Below the pieces are notes generated by a model. That model saw only the letters and a program-made list of their open reading frames with translations. It was not told where the DNA came from and did no database searches. A DNA stretch of 64,000 nucleotides from the NCBI GenBank assembly GCA_028687035.1, contig JAQUAX010000006.1:62001-126000 (forward strand), given 5' to 3'. Positions 35,429-48,412 of the stretch are shown in pieces. Numbering within the stretch: position 1 is the first letter of the stretch; every line of letters begins with the position of its first letter. Source of the DNA: Dechloromonas sp. (lineage in GTDB: Bacteria; Pseudomonadota; Gammaproteobacteria; Burkholderiales; Rhodocyclaceae). Made by a program: the position numbers and the translations under genes.

Positions 35429-35456
35429 CTTGAAATCGGGGACGCCATCCCCAATT
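35429..35456 (+). promoter_or_regulatory. Second sigma-32-type promoter, in front of dnaK
   Basis: CTTGAA (35429-35434) and CCCCAATT (35449-35456) are 14 bases apart, 37 bases before the dnaK ATG. dnaK can therefore be heat-induced independently of grpE. A GCGGTC/GACCGC palindrome lies just upstream (35409-35420). Confidence 0.82.
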
Positions 35457-35493
35457 CACGAACATCCGCAATTCACCTATCAAGGAACAGAAC

Positions 35494-37434
35494 ATGGGCA
35501 AGATCATCGGCATCGACCTCGGCACCACCAACTCCTGCGTCGCCATCATGGAAGGCGGCACCCCGAAGGTCATCGAGAACTCCGAAGGCGCGCGCACCAC
35601 GCCGTCGATCATCGGCTACGCCGAGGACGGCGAGATCCTGTGCGGCGCCCCGGCCAAGCGCCAGGCGGTGACCAACCCGAAGAACACGCTGTACGCCGTC
35701 AAGCGCCTGATCGGCCGCCGCTTCGAAGAGAAGGAAGTGCAGAAGGACATCGCGCTGATGCCCTTCAAGATCGTCAAGGCCGACAACGGTGACGCCTGGG
35801 TCGAAGCGCGCGACAAGAAGATCGCGCCGCCGCAGGTTTCCGCCGAAGTGCTGCGCAAGATGAAGAAGACCGCCGAAGACTACCTCGGCGAGGAAGTCAC
35901 CGAAGCCGTCATCACCGTGCCGGCCTACTTCAACGACAGCCAGCGCCAGGCGACCAAGGACGCCGGCCGCATCGCCGGTCTGGAAGTCAAGCGCATCATC
36001 AACGAGCCGACCGCCGCCGCGCTGGCCTTCGGCATGGACAAGGTTGCGGGCAAGGACAAGAAGATCGCCGTCTATGACCTCGGCGGCGGCACCTTCGACA
36101 TCTCGATCATCGAAATCGCCGACGTCGATGGCGAAAAGCAGTTCGAAGTGCTGGCCACCAACGGCGACACCTTCCTCGGCGGCGAAGACTTCGACCAGCG
36201 CCTGATCGACTACATCATCGCCGAATTCCAGAAGGAATCCGGTGTCGACCTGAAGAAGGACGTGCTGGCGCTGCAACGCCTGAAGGAAGCTGCCGAAAAG
36301 GCCAAGATCGAGCTGTCCTCCAGCCAGCAGACCGAAGTCAACCTGCCCTACATCACCGCCGACGCCTCCGGCCCGAAGCACCTGGCGCTGAAGATCACCC
36401 GCGCCAAGTTCGAGTCGCTGGTCGACGAGCTGATCGAACGCACCGTTGCCCCGTGCCTGACCGCGCTGAAGGATGCCGGCTGCAAGGTCGGCGACATCGA
36501 CGACGTCATCCTGGTCGGCGGCCAGTCGCGCATGCCGAAGGTCCAGGAGAAGGTCAAGGAAGTGTTCGGCCGCGAGCCGCGCAAGGACGTCAACCCGGAT
36601 GAAGCCGTCGCCGTCGGTGCCGCGATCCAGGGCGGCGTGCTGCAGGGCGAAGTCAAGGACGTGCTGCTGCTCGACGTGACCCCGCTGTCGCTCGGCATCG
36701 AAACCCTGGGCGGCATCATGACCAAGCTGATCCAGAAGAACACGACGATCCCGACCAAGGCCAGCCAGGTCTTCTCGACCGCCGACGACAACCAGGGCGC
36801 GGTGACCATCCACGTGCTCCAGGGCGAGCGCGAAGTCGCCGCCGGCAACAAGAGCCTCGGCCAGTTCAACCTGGAAGGCATCCCGCCGGCCCCGCGCGGC
36901 ACGCCGCAGATCGAAGTCATCTTCGACATCGACGCCAACGGCATCATGCACGTGACCGCCAAGGACAAAGCCACCGGCAAGGAAAACAAGATCACCATCA
37001 AGGCCAACTCGGGTCTGTCCGAGGAAGAAATCCAGGCCATGGTCAAGGACGCCGAGCTGCACGCCGAGGAAGACAAGAAGGCGCACGAGCTGGCCGACGC
37101 CCGCAACCAGGCCGACGGCATGGTGCACATGGTCAAGAAGTCGCTGACCGAATACGGCGACAAGCTCGACGCCGATGAAAAGGCCAAGATCGAAGCCGCG
37201 ATCAAGGACGTCGAAGACGTGCTGCGCGACGGCGACAAGGACGTCATCACCGCCAAGACCGAAGCGCTGGCCACCGCCGCCCAGAAGCTCGGCGAGAAGA
37301 TGTACGCCCAGCAGCAGGCCGAAGGCGCCGCCCCCGGTGCGGCCGGTGCCGGTGCCCAGCCGCAGGGCGAGAAGACCGTCGAAGGCGATGTCGTCGATGC
37401 CGAATTCACGGAAGTGAACAAGGACAAGAAGTAA
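35494..37434 (+). CDS. dnaK: Chaperone protein DnaK (Hsp70)
   Basis: This ATP-driven chaperone, 646 residues, starts [20 protein letters not shown] with the Hsp70 phosphate loop. Hallmarks include [20 protein letters not shown] near 140, the interdomain linker region around [19 protein letters not shown] (391) and the C-terminal VDAEFTEV tail. It has its own sigma-32-type promoter and is followed 82 bases later by dnaJ, with a strong hairpin between them. Confidence 0.99.
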   Translation: MGKIIGIDLGTTNSCVAIMEGGTPKVIENSEGARTTPSIIGYAEDGEILCGAPAKRQAVTNPKNTLYAVKRLIGRRFEEKEVQKDIALMPFKIVKADNGDAWVEARDKKIAPPQVSAEVLRKMKKTAEDYLGEEVTEAVITVPAYFNDSQRQATKDAGRIAGLEVKRIINEPTAAALAFGMDKVAGKDKKIAVYDLGGGTFDISIIEIADVDGEKQFEVLATNGDTFLGGEDFDQRLIDYIIAEFQKESGVDLKKDVLALQRLKEAAEKAKIELSSSQQTEVNLPYITADASGPKHLALKITRAKFESLVDELIERTVAPCLTALKDAGCKVGDIDDVILVGGQSRMPKVQEKVKEVFGREPRKDVNPDEAVAVGAAIQGGVLQGEVKDVLLLDVTPLSLGIETLGGIMTKLIQKNTTIPTKASQVFSTADDNQGAVTIHVLQGEREVAAGNKSLGQFNLEGIPPAPRGTPQIEVIFDIDANGIMHVTAKDKATGKENKITIKANSGLSEEEIQAMVKDAELHAEEDKKAHELADARNQADGMVHMVKKSLTEYGDKLDADEKAKIEAAIKDVEDVLRDGDKDVITAKTEALATAAQKLGEKMYAQQQAEGAAPGAAGAGAQPQGEKTVEGDVVDAEFTEVNKDKK

Positions 37435-37452
37435 GCCTTGCCACTTCGGTGC

Positions 37453-37492
37453 GGCGCCGAGCCTTCCGGAACCTCCGGCGGCGCTCGGCGCC
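37453..37492 (+). promoter_or_regulatory. Hairpin between dnaK and dnaJ
   Basis: GGCGCCGAGC (37453-37462) pairs perfectly with GCTCGGCGCC (37483-37492). A smaller CCGG/CCGG stem lies inside, and TTTGTC follows. It could act as a partial terminator or an RNA-stability element lowering dnaJ relative to dnaK. Confidence 0.65.
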
Positions 37493-37516
37493 TTTGTCAC
37501 TTAGACGGGACTGAAC

Positions 37517-38644
<1,128 letters not shown>

Positions 38645-38662
<18 letters not shown>

Positions 38663-38861
38663 TTCCCGCACTTTGCAGCGCAGGCTAACCCGCACCAGCG
38701 GGTTAAGGCGCTAAGCGCCGGCCGTAGCTACAAGGTCCCGCGGAATTCTTCGGAGAATAATTCCCGCACTTTGCAGCGCAGGCTAACCCGCGCCAGCGGG
38801 TTAAGGCGCGAAGCGCCGGCCGTAGCTACAAGGTTCGCGAGTTCTTCGGAGAATAACTCCC
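38645..38861. repeat. Tandem palindromic repeat copying the dnaJ 3' end
   Basis: Two near-identical units (38645-38742, 98 bases; 38743-38838, 96 bases) and a partial third (38839-38861) each begin with the dnaJ tail GAATTCTTCGGAGAATAA or a close variant. Each full unit carries two hairpins, TAACCCGC-NCCA-GCGGGTTA and GGCGC-NAA-GCGCC, then GCCGTAGCTACAAGG. The start of each unit is itself a hairpin (GAATT...AATTC). In the third copy it is GAGTT...AACTC, a compensated change. It resembles a REP-like element inserted or duplicated at the stop codon. This repeat fills most of the 319-base gap after dnaJ. Confidence 0.88.
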
Positions 38862-38872
38862 TGTCCCCTCCG

Positions 38873-38903
38873 AAACGCCCCGCCCGCCGGGGCGTTTTCA
38901 TTT
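38873..38903 (+). terminator. Terminator of the dnaK-dnaJ unit
   Basis: AAACGCCCC (38873-38881) and GGGGCGTTT (38889-38897) form a nine-pair stem with a seven-base loop, followed by TCATTTT. It lies after the repeat, so the repeats are transcribed as part of the dnaJ 3' untranslated region. Confidence 0.88.
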
Positions 38904-38981
38904 TCGGCCGACGCCGCCGGTCGACCGCGTTAGGACTTTCGGCTGATAGAATCGGCAAAATCCAAAACGGGGAGAGAGAGC

Positions 38982-40127
38982 ATGGGAGTTTTGCAGCGGA
39001 TCGCGGCAATCGGTGCGATGGCCTTCACGGCGCTCAACTGTACGGCCGAACCCGGCCTGACCGACAGCACGATCACGATCGGCATGTCGGCCCCCTTCTC
39101 CGGGCCGAACGGTGCCTACGGCCTCGACATGCGGCAGACCATCCAGGCCTATTTCGAACAGGTCAACAAGGGCGGCGGCATCGCCGGCCGCAAGCTGGAA
39201 CTGGTCGCCCTCGACGACGGCTACGAAACCGAGCGCACGGTCGCCAACACCAAGACCCTGCTCGGTGACAAGAATGCGTTCGCACTGCTCGCCTATTACG
39301 GCTCCAGCCCGACCACCGAGGCGATGAACGCGGTGTTCGGTCCGGCCAAGGTGCCGCTGGTCGGCACCATCTCGGGCGCCGCGACGCTGCGCGAGCCGCC
39401 GTCAGCCAACCCGAACGCCCGCTACATGTTCAACGTCCGCGCCAGCTACGCCGACGAGACCGAAGCCATCGTCAACCAGCTGGTGTCGCTGGGCATGACC
39501 CGGATCGGCGTCTTCTACCAGAACGACGGTTTCGGCAAGTCCGGGCTGGACGGCGTCACCGCCGCGCTGAAGAAGCACAAGCTGACGCCCGCCGCGGTCG
39601 GCACCGTCGAGCGCAATTCGCTGGACGTCGGCAAGGCGGTCGAGGCGATCGCCAAGGCGTCGCCGCAGGCGGTGGTGATGGTCACGCTGTACAAGCCGAC
39701 CGCCGCCTTCGTGAAGGCGATGAAGAAGGCCGGCCAGATGCCGATGCTGATGACGCTGTCGCCGGTCGGCGCCGAGCAGCTGGTCCAGGAACTGGCCAAC
39801 GACGCACGCGGCATCGGCATCTCGCAGGTCGTCCCCTACCCGTGGAACGACGTCGTCCCGGTCGTCCGCGAATACCAGAAGCTGGCCGCCAAGCCGGGCG
39901 CCTACTCGTACTACGGCATGGAGGCCTACCTGATGGCGCGCACGCTGGTCGAAGGCCTGAAACGGGCCGGCAAGAACCTCAGCCGCGACAAGCTGGTCAG
40001 CGCGCTGGAAGGCATGGGCAATGCCGATTTCGGCGGCTACCGGGTCAATTACACCGGCAGTTCGCGGCTGGGATCGCGCTTCGTCGAACTGACCGTGGTC
40101 GGCCCGGGCGGCAAGATACTCAAGTGA
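38982..40127 (+). CDS. Branched-chain amino-acid-type ABC transporter substrate-binding protein
   Basis: The 381-residue periplasmic protein has an N-terminal Sec signal (hydrophobic stretch to about residue 20) and then the type I periplasmic binding fold of the LivJ family. Markers include ITIGMSAPFSGPNGAYGLDM near 31, GGIAGRKLELVALDDGYE near 66, and GVFYQNDGFGKSGLDGV near 179. No permease or ATPase genes are adjacent, so the ligand and transporter are unknown. Many such orphans in betaproteobacteria lack linked transporters. GGGGAGAG precedes the ATG, and TAGAAT (38946-38951) is a possible -10 box. Confidence 0.9.
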   Translation: MGVLQRIAAIGAMAFTALNCTAEPGLTDSTITIGMSAPFSGPNGAYGLDMRQTIQAYFEQVNKGGGIAGRKLELVALDDGYETERTVANTKTLLGDKNAFALLAYYGSSPTTEAMNAVFGPAKVPLVGTISGAATLREPPSANPNARYMFNVRASYADETEAIVNQLVSLGMTRIGVFYQNDGFGKSGLDGVTAALKKHKLTPAAVGTVERNSLDVGKAVEAIAKASPQAVVMVTLYKPTAAFVKAMKKAGQMPMLMTLSPVGAEQLVQELANDARGIGISQVVPYPWNDVVPVVREYQKLAAKPGAYSYYGMEAYLMARTLVEGLKRAGKNLSRDKLVSALEGMGNADFGGYRVNYTGSSRLGSRFVELTVVGPGGKILK

Positions 40128-40145
40128 GTTTCGCGGTGCACCTGT

Positions 40146-40175
40146 GAAAACGGCCCGTTTCCGGGCCGTTTTTCA
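40146..40175. terminator. Bidirectional terminator between the binding-protein gene and cysS
   Basis: AAAACGGCCCG and CGGGCCGTTTT form an extended perfect stem with a short TTTC loop. T-runs occur on the plus strand and A-runs on the other side, so it can serve both convergent genes. It occupies nearly all of the 51-base gap. Confidence 0.88.
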
Positions 40176-40178
40176 TTT

Positions 40179-41549
40179 TCAGGCGCGCCGCCAGGTCGTT
40201 CCCTGCGGGCTGTCGTCGAGCACGATGCCGGCCGCCTTCAGTTCGTCGCGGATGCGGTCGGCCTCGGCGAAATTCCTCGCCTTCTTGGCCGCGGCGCGCT
40301 CGCCGATCAGGCGCTCGATGTCGGCCTCGCCGAGACCGCCGGCGGCCGGGCCGCTGCGCAGGTAGGCCAGCGGCTCGCGCTCGAGCAGGCCGATGACGCC
40401 GCCCAGCGCCTTCAGCAGGCCGGACAGCTCGCCGCTCTTCTGCCGGTTGGCTTCGGCGGCCAGTTCGAACAGCACCGCGATCGCGCCGTGCGAATCGAAG
40501 TCCTCGTTCAGCGCGGCGGCGAAGCGGGCGGCGAAATCGCCGTTCCAGTCGATGTCCACCGCGAGCGGCGGCACGTCGCGCAGCGTGAAGTACAGGCTGT
40601 CCAGGCTGCGCTTCGCATCGTCGAGATGCGCGTCGGAATAGTTCAGGGGGCTGCGGTAGTGGGCGCGCAGGATGAAGAAGCGGACGACCTCGGCGTCGTA
40701 CTTGCCGAGCACCTCGCGGATCGAGAAGAAATTGCCCAGCGACTTCGACATCTTCTCGTTGTCGACGCGGACGAAGCCGTTGTGCATCCAGTAATTGACG
40801 AAGGAGCAGCAGTGGGCGCCTTCCGACTGGGCGATCTCGTTCTCGTGGTGCGGGAACTGCAGGTCCTGGCCGCCGCCGTGGATGTCGAAATGCTTGCCGA
40901 GCAGCCGGGAGCTCATCGCCGAGCACTCGATGTGCCAGCCCGGCCGGCCGTCGCCCCACGGCGACTCCCAGGCCGGCTCGCCCGGCTTGGCGTGCTTCCA
41001 CAGCACGAAGTCGAGCGGATCCTGCTTGGCGCTGTCGACCTCGACGCGCTCGCCGGCGCGCAGATCGTCGAGCGACTTGCCGGACAGCTTGCCGTACCCC
41101 GGAAACTTGCGGACCGCATAATTGACGTCGCCGTCACTGGCCCGGTAGGCCAGGCCGTTGGCCTCGAGCTTGCCGATCAGGTCGAGCATCTCGGGCACGT
41201 ATTCGGTGGCGCGCGGCTCGGCGTCCGGGCGCAGCACGCCCAGCGCATCGGCATCCTCGTGCATGAAGGCGATGAAGCGGTCGGTCAGCTGGGCTATCGT
41301 TTCGCCGTTCTCGGCGGCGCGGCGGATGATCTTGTCGTCGATGTCGGTGATGTTGCGGACATAGGTGACGTCGTAACCGGACGCCTTCAGCCAGCGATAG
41401 ACCAGGTCGAAGGCCACCATGACGCGCGCATGACCGAGGTGGCAGTAGTCGTAGACGGTCATGCCGCAGACATACATGCGGACCTTGCCCGGTTCGATGG
41501 GGGTGAATACCTGCTTTTCGCGCTTCAGGGAGTTGTAGATCTTGAGCAT
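40179..41549 (-). CDS. cysS: Cysteinyl-tRNA synthetase
   Basis: CysS charges tRNA-Cys. The 456-residue class I synthetase has its HIGH-type motif as CHLGHARV (36-43) and KMSKS as EKMSKSLGN near 267. The zinc ligands are visible in VCGMTVYDY (Cys 28), HIECSAM and PHHENEIAQ. The start is the ATG at 41549 ([15 protein letters not shown]). Further open frame upstream overlaps the next gene's leader and is not family-like. It is divergent from the TPR protein gene. Confidence 0.98.
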   Translation of the reverse strand: MLKIYNSLKREKQVFTPIEPGKVRMYVCGMTVYDYCHLGHARVMVAFDLVYRWLKASGYDVTYVRNITDIDDKIIRRAAENGETIAQLTDRFIAFMHEDADALGVLRPDAEPRATEYVPEMLDLIGKLEANGLAYRASDGDVNYAVRKFPGYGKLSGKSLDDLRAGERVEVDSAKQDPLDFVLWKHAKPGEPAWESPWGDGRPGWHIECSAMSSRLLGKHFDIHGGGQDLQFPHHENEIAQSEGAHCCSFVNYWMHNGFVRVDNEKMSKSLGNFFSIREVLGKYDAEVVRFFILRAHYRSPLNYSDAHLDDAKRSLDSLYFTLRDVPPLAVDIDWNGDFAARFAAALNEDFDSHGAIAVLFELAAEANRQKSGELSGLLKALGGVIGLLEREPLAYLRSGPAAGGLGEADIERLIGERAAAKKARNFAEADRIRDELKAAGIVLDDSPQGTTWRRA

Positions 41550-41652
41550 GCCCGACCGGAAGAATGGCGTCGCCGGGCCTCGTAACACTATGGAGCCACC
41601 GGCATCTTTGATAGAATGCAAGGCTTTAAAACCATCGGATTGTAGCATAGCG

Positions 41653-42753
41653 ATGAGCGCCCCATCCCTGCTTCGCCCCCGCATCAACCAACTCCGCGCA
41701 CTGGCCATCGGCGTCGTCCTCGGCCTGTCCCTTCCGGCATATGCCGCCGACCTGCCGGAAGTCCAGCGACTGGTCAAACAGGGCAAGCACCAGCAGGCAC
41801 TCGAAGCCGTCGACGCCTACCTGAGCAGCCGGCCGAAGGACGCCCAGGGGCGTTTCCTGAAGGGCCTGATCTACACCGAAATGAACAAGCCGGCCGAAGC
41901 GATCGGCGTGTTCACGAAGCTGACCCAGGACTACCCGGAACTGCCCGAGCCCTACAACAACCTGGCCGTGCTGTACGCGCAGCAGAAGCAGTACGACAAG
42001 GCGCGTACCGCGCTCGAGATGGCGATCCGCACGCATCCGTCGTACGCGATCGCCTACGAGAACCTCGGCGACGTCTATGCCAAGCTGGCCAGCCAGGCCT
42101 ACGACAAGGCGCTGCAGCTGGACAACTCGAACGCCGCGACCCAGAACAAGCTGGCGCTGATCCGCGACCTGATCACCACCGGCAGCACGGGCAGCCCCGC
42201 CAAGCCGGCCGGCAAGGCGGGTGGCAAGCAGCAGGCCAGCGCGGCCGTCGTCTCGGCAACGCCGGGCGCCGCCGCGCGCAACGTCGAGAGCAAGCCGGTC
42301 GCGACGCCGCCGGCCGCGATCGCCGCCCCGGCCGCTCCCGCAGTCGCAGCCGCCGCGGTCGCCGCCCCGGCAAGCGCCGCCCCCGCACCGGCGGCGAGCG
42401 CGTTCAGCGACCCGGTCGCCGACGAACTCTCGGCCACCGTCGCCGCCTGGGCCGACGCCTGGTCGCGCAAGGACATGGCCGCCTACCTGGGCGCCTACGC
42501 CCCTGACTTCCAGACGCCGAAGGGCATCAGCCGCGAGGAATGGCAGCAGGAGCGCGAACAGCGCATCGCCGGCCGGGCCGGCGCCATCTCGGTGCGCATC
42601 GAGGCGGCGCAGATCGCCGTCAACGGCGACGAGGCGACCGTCCGCTTCCGCCAGCACTACAAGGCCCCGGGCCTGACCAACACGGCGAGCAAGACGCTGG
42701 TCTTCGCCCGGGTCGGCGGCAAGTGGCTGATCAGGGAAGAAATCTCCCGCTGA
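41653..42753 (+). CDS. TPR protein with C-terminal NTF2-like (Cds6-type) domain, secreted
   Basis: The 366-residue exported protein has a Sec signal ending LSLPAYA (near 34). TPR-like helices (about 36-190) include [20 protein letters not shown], a Pro/Ala-rich linker follows (195-260), and an NTF2-like domain ends [17 protein letters not shown]. That C-terminal module matches the one at the end of the next protein, an L,D-transpeptidase. The role may be accessory to cell-wall crosslinking, which is inference. Start MSAPSLL was chosen because the signal peptide begins there. Upstream in-frame ATGs would bury it. Confidence 0.8.
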   Translation: MSAPSLLRPRINQLRALAIGVVLGLSLPAYAADLPEVQRLVKQGKHQQALEAVDAYLSSRPKDAQGRFLKGLIYTEMNKPAEAIGVFTKLTQDYPELPEPYNNLAVLYAQQKQYDKARTALEMAIRTHPSYAIAYENLGDVYAKLASQAYDKALQLDNSNAATQNKLALIRDLITTGSTGSPAKPAGKAGGKQQASAAVVSATPGAAARNVESKPVATPPAAIAAPAAPAVAAAAVAAPASAAPAPAASAFSDPVADELSATVAAWADAWSRKDMAAYLGAYAPDFQTPKGISREEWQQEREQRIAGRAGAISVRIEAAQIAVNGDEATVRFRQHYKAPGLTNTASKTLVFARVGGKWLIREEISR

Positions 42754-42754
42754 C

Positions 42755-43978
42755 ATGGCTGCCGCCCGCCGCCTCCTTCTCCGTCCGCTGGCCGCCTGCC
42801 TGCTGGCCGTCGGCCTCGCCGGCGGCGCGTTCGCCCAGAACGCCGCCCGGCAGCCGGCCACCCTGTCGGACTCGGCACCCGAAGCGCAGCTGAACCGGAT
42901 CTTCGAGGAAATCGAGGCCAACCGGCTGGGCGAAGCCCTGCAGCTGACCGAGGGCCTGCTGCGCCAGCATCCCAACTATCGCCTGGCGCACCTGATCAAG
43001 GGCGACCTGCTGCTCGCCCGGGCCCGGCCGATCCAGAGTTTCGGCGCGGTCAACGGCGCGCCGGCCGACAAGATCGCCGACCTGCGCGCCGAGGCTTTCG
43101 TCCGCCTCAAGGGCTACCGCGAAAAGCCGCCGACCGATTACGTGCCGCGCTACCTGCTGCAGATGCAGCCGGACCAGAAGCACGCCATCGTCGTCGATAC
43201 GCAGCGCTCGCGTCTGTACCTGTACGAGAATGACGTCGCCAACGGCGGTCGACCGCGTTTCGTCGCCGATTACTACATCACGCAGGGCAAGCTCGGCGCC
43301 GAGAAGCTGGCCGAGGGCGACAAGAAGACGCCGGTCGGCGTCTACCACGTGACCGCCAACCTGCCCCGCCAGAAGCTGACCGACCTGTACGGCAACGGCG
43401 CCTTCCCGATCAATTACCCGAACGAGTGGGACCGCCGGCAGGGCCGCGGCGGCAGCGGCATCTGGCTGCACGGCACGCCGTCCGACACCTTCGCCCGCCC
43501 GCCGCGCGCCTCCGACGGCTGCGTGGTACTGACCAACCAGGACCTCGACGCCGTCGCCAAGAACCTGCAGGTCGGCCTGACGCCGGTGATCATCAGCAAC
43601 TCGGTCGAATGGCTGTCGCTCGACGACTGGCACAAGGAACGCGACGAACTGAACCAGACCATCGAGGCCTGGCGCAGCGATTGGGAAAGCCTCGACACCG
43701 AGCGTTATCTGAAGCACTATTCGCGGCGTTTCAAGACCGGCAATGCCGGTTTCGAACAGTTCGCCGCCCAGAAGCGCCAGGTCAATGCCGGCAAGGAGTG
43801 GGTCAAGGTCCGCGTGGACAACCTGTCGGTGTTCCGCAACCCCGGCAACGAGGAAGTCGTCGTCGTGACCTTCGAGCAGGACTACCGCAGCAACAATCTG
43901 AACAACCAGATGAAGAAGCGGCAGTACTGGCTGCGCGAGGACGGCAAGTGGAAAATCATTTACGAAGGAAGCGCCTGA
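42755..43978 (+). CDS. L,D-transpeptidase (YkuD) with Cds6-type C-terminal domain
   Basis: This periplasmic enzyme makes 3-3 peptidoglycan crosslinks or anchors proteins to the wall. The 407-residue precursor has a Sec signal ending GGAFAQ (near 28), a TPR-like N-terminal region (45-90) and the YkuD domain. The catalytic motif is HGTPSD (His 239) and SDGCVVL (Cys 256). An NTF2-like C-terminal module (about 295-405) follows. It starts one base after the stop of the TPR/NTF2 gene, and the next gene overlaps its stop (TGATG). Confidence 0.92.
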   Translation: MAAARRLLLRPLAACLLAVGLAGGAFAQNAARQPATLSDSAPEAQLNRIFEEIEANRLGEALQLTEGLLRQHPNYRLAHLIKGDLLLARARPIQSFGAVNGAPADKIADLRAEAFVRLKGYREKPPTDYVPRYLLQMQPDQKHAIVVDTQRSRLYLYENDVANGGRPRFVADYYITQGKLGAEKLAEGDKKTPVGVYHVTANLPRQKLTDLYGNGAFPINYPNEWDRRQGRGGSGIWLHGTPSDTFARPPRASDGCVVLTNQDLDAVAKNLQVGLTPVIISNSVEWLSLDDWHKERDELNQTIEAWRSDWESLDTERYLKHYSRRFKTGNAGFEQFAAQKRQVNAGKEWVKVRVDNLSVFRNPGNEEVVVVTFEQDYRSNNLNNQMKKRQYWLREDGKWKIIYEGSA

Positions 43979-44538
43979 TGCTGAAGAAAGCCTCCGCCCT
44001 CGCCGCCGGCCTGTTCGCCGCCGCGGCCGTGTGGGCCGCCCCGACCGTCGAACTGACGACGACGATGGGCAAGATCACCGTCGAACTCGCTGCCGACAAG
44101 GCGCCGAAAAGCACCGCCAACTTCCTGCAGTACGCGAAGGAAGGCTTTTACACCGGCACGGTGTTCCACCGCGTGATTCCCGGCTTCATGATCCAGGGCG
44201 GCGGCTTCGACGCGAAGATGAACCAGAAGCCGACGCACGCCCCGATCGACAACGAGGCGAAGAACGGCCTGAAGAACCTGCGCGGCACGCTGGCGATGGC
44301 CCGCCGCGGCGATCCGCACTCGGCGACCGCCCAGTTCTTCATCAACCACCAGGACAACGACGGCCTCGATTACCCGAGCCGCGACGGCTGGGGCTACGCC
44401 GTGTTCGGCAAGGTCACCGCCGGCATGGACGTCGTCGACAAGATCGCCCAGGTGCCGACCGGCAACGCCGGCATGCACCAGAACGTGCCGCGTACGCCGA
44501 TCGTCATCGAGAGCGTGCGCATCATCTCCGAAAAATAA
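43978..44538 (+). CDS. ppiA: Periplasmic peptidyl-prolyl cis-trans isomerase (cyclophilin)
   Basis: This 186-residue cyclophilin has a Sec signal ([20 protein letters not shown]), so it should act on proline bonds of envelope proteins. The core [15 protein letters not shown] near 59 and [20 protein letters not shown] near 103 carry the catalytic Arg and Gln/Phe residues. Its ATG overlaps the L,D-transpeptidase stop. A cytoplasmic paralogue follows after 13 bases. Confidence 0.93.
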   Translation: MLKKASALAAGLFAAAAVWAAPTVELTTTMGKITVELAADKAPKSTANFLQYAKEGFYTGTVFHRVIPGFMIQGGGFDAKMNQKPTHAPIDNEAKNGLKNLRGTLAMARRGDPHSATAQFFINHQDNDGLDYPSRDGWGYAVFGKVTAGMDVVDKIAQVPTGNAGMHQNVPRTPIVIESVRIISEK

Positions 44539-44551
44539 AGGAAACTCCCCA

Positions 44552-45043
44552 ATGATCAAGCTGACCACCAACCACGGCGTCATCACCCTCGAACTGGACG
44601 CCGAAAAGGCCCCGAAGACCGCGGCCAACTTCATCTCCTACGTCGAAGCCGGGCATTACGACAACACCATCTTCCACCGCGTGATCGGCAACTTCATGAT
44701 CCAGGGCGGCGGCTTCGAACCGGGCATGAACCAGAAGGACACCCGAGAGCCGATCGAGAACGAGGCGGCCAACGGCCTGAAGAACAAGCGCGGCACGATC
44801 GCGATGGCGCGCACCGGCGATCCGCACTCGGCGACCGCCCAGTTCTTCATCAACACCGTCGATAACGACTTCCTGGACTTCCGCGCGCCGTCAGGCCAGG
44901 GCTGGGGCTACTGCGTGTTCGGCCAGGTCGTCGAAGGCATGGACGTCGTCGACGCGATCCGCAAGGTCAAGACCGGCAACAAGGGCTTCCATCAGGACGT
45001 GCCGGTCGAGGACGTGATCATCGAGAAGGCCGAGATCGTTTGA
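44552..45043 (+). CDS. ppiB: Cytoplasmic peptidyl-prolyl cis-trans isomerase B
   Basis: This 163-residue cyclophilin lacks a signal peptide and begins [20 protein letters not shown]. Active-site segments are [18 protein letters not shown] near 48 and [18 protein letters not shown] near 91. It is clearly paralogous to the upstream ppiA and is probably an old duplication. AAGGAAA sits upstream of the ATG. Its stop overlaps the TTG start of lpxH. Confidence 0.95.
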   Translation: MIKLTTNHGVITLELDAEKAPKTAANFISYVEAGHYDNTIFHRVIGNFMIQGGGFEPGMNQKDTREPIENEAANGLKNKRGTIAMARTGDPHSATAQFFINTVDNDFLDFRAPSGQGWGYCVFGQVVEGMDVVDAIRKVKTGNKGFHQDVPVEDVIIEKAEIV

Positions 45044-45769
45044 TCTTCTTCGTTTCCGACCTGCACCTGTCGCCCCGGTCACCCGGGGCGACTGCTTTGT
45101 TCCTCCGCTTTCTGGCGGAACGCGCCCGCCAGGCCGAGGCGCTGTACATCCTCGGCGACCTGTTCGAGGTCTGGGTCGGCGACGACATCGACGATCCCTA
45201 CCACGACCGGGTGATCGCCGCGCTGCGCGAGGCCGGCGAGTCCGGGCTCAGGATCTTCGTGATGCACGGCAACCGCGATTTCGCGCTCGGCGAACAGTTC
45301 GCCGCAGCCGCCGGCGTCCGCCTGCTGCCCGACCCCTACGACCTGGTGCTGCCCGAGTGGTCCTTCGTGCTGTCGCACGGCGACGCGCTGTGCCTCGACG
45401 ACACCGCCTACCAGGCCTACCGCGCCCGCGTGCGCGACCCCGAATGGCAGCGCCGGATGCGCGCCAAGCCGCGCTGGATGCGCGCGCTGCTCGGCCGCTA
45501 CCTGCGCTGGCGCAGCGACCGGCGGCGGGCATCCGCCGGCCCGGATGCCTACGCGGACCTGCAGGCCGCGGCGACCGACGACTTCCTGCGCGATCACGGC
45601 TACGCCACCTTCATCCACGGCCACACGCACCGGGCGGCGACGCACGACCATTTCGTCGACGGCATCCACGTCGAACGCTGGGTGCTCGCCGACTGGCACG
45701 AGGATCGCGGCGAAGTGCTCGTCTGGAATGGCGAGCAGCTGACGCGCGAAACCCTGCTTCCGGAAAATC

Positions 45770-45777
<8 letters not shown>
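45040..45777 (+). CDS. lpxH: UDP-2,3-diacylglucosamine diphosphatase LpxH
   Basis: LpxH hydrolyses UDP-2,3-diacylglucosamine to lipid X in lipid A synthesis on the inner membrane. The 245-residue metallophosphoesterase shows the metal motifs SDLHLS (6-11), [13 protein letters not shown] near 37, HGNRDF near 75 and [11 protein letters not shown] near 193. Translation starts at TTG (45040), overlapping the ppiB stop. No ATG fits the family N-terminus. recQ starts inside its last codons. Confidence 0.95.
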
Positions 45778-47590
<1,813 letters not shown>

Positions 47591-47595
47591 ACCGG

Positions 47596-48330
47596 CTAGG
47601 CCGGTCCGGTCAGCGTCAGCAGGATGTCGGCGTACCAGACGCAGTTCAGGCCGAGCGCCTCGTCGATCAGCAGGTCGCGCGTCCCGACATCGAGCCGCGC
47701 CGAATGCACGCCGAGCAGCATCCACGGCAGGTCGCCGAGAAAACCCTCCGGATCGGCCGCGCGCATGACGACCGGCGCACCGCTGGTGCCGCGATGGGTC
47801 CGCGCATCGGTCAGGAAATAACCCTGCCCCTGGAAGCGCATCCCGAAAGACGACGCGATCACCGCCTGGCGGACGACCGGCAGGTGATGCAGCGTATCGT
47901 GGAAGCCGAGCGGAAAGCCGACGACCAGCAGCGACGTGCCGACCTCGATGTGCTCGAAATGCACCGGCAGGTGGCGCGGCGTGAAGGCGCGATAGACGGC
48001 GTTGGCCGGCAGCGCGGCGCGGTCGATCTCGACCACGGCGACGTCGATGTCGCCCGCCAGGTCGTTGCCCTGGCGCCACACGCTGATGCCGTTGCGGAAC
48101 AGCGGAATCGAGAAACCGGTCGACTGTGCGAAATCCGCCGCATCGGTATGCAGTTCGATCTCGAGGCGATCGGGGAAATGCCCGCTCGGCGCATCGTGCA
48201 GCACGTGGCGGCTGGTCACGAGGAACAGACTGTCGTCGCGCCGGAAGAAGAAGCCGCTGGCATTGGTCAGGCGTTGCCCACCGCGGAAAGTGCAGATCCT
48301 GGCCGCGGCCAGCAGGATGGATTCGATCAT
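47596..48330 (-). CDS. Stand-alone trypsin-like serine peptidase
   Basis: The 244-residue protein has the chymotrypsin-fold triad in order, His 42 (TSRHVL), Asp 94 or 96 (AGDIDVAVVEID) and Ser 183 (HRGTSGAPVV). It lacks the PDZ domain of Deg proteases. No clear signal peptide is visible (MIESILLAAARICTF), so its location is uncertain. It is convergent with recQ, five bases away, and an acyl-CoA ligase gene lies upstream on the same strand. The substrate cannot be read from sequence. Confidence 0.82.
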   Translation of the reverse strand: MIESILLAAARICTFRGGQRLTNASGFFFRRDDSLFLVTSRHVLHDAPSGHFPDRLEIELHTDAADFAQSTGFSIPLFRNGISVWRQGNDLAGDIDVAVVEIDRAALPANAVYRAFTPRHLPVHFEHIEVGTSLLVVGFPLGFHDTLHHLPVVRQAVIASSFGMRFQGQGYFLTDARTHRGTSGAPVVMRAADPEGFLGDLPWMLLGVHSARLDVGTRDLLIDEALGLNCVWYADILLTLTGPA

Positions 48331-48412
48331 CGACGACTTTCTGGTGTAAGGCCTTCCCCGCCGCGAGCCGCTCCGGCCGTTGCCGGCCGGGCCCGGGCAG
48401 TCCGGCCTGCCG

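Noticed and set aside
35401..35430. GCCTTTT...AAAAAAGGC with inner GCGGTC/GACCGC as a grpE terminator
   Set aside because: The stem is interrupted and is not followed by a T-run. Its right arm merges with the sigma-32 -35 box, so it is noted only in the promoter entry.
38922..38932. Recurring GGTCGACCGC palindrome in several intergenic and coding places
   Set aside because: It also occurs inside genes and is an expected word in this codon usage. No fixed spacing or context.
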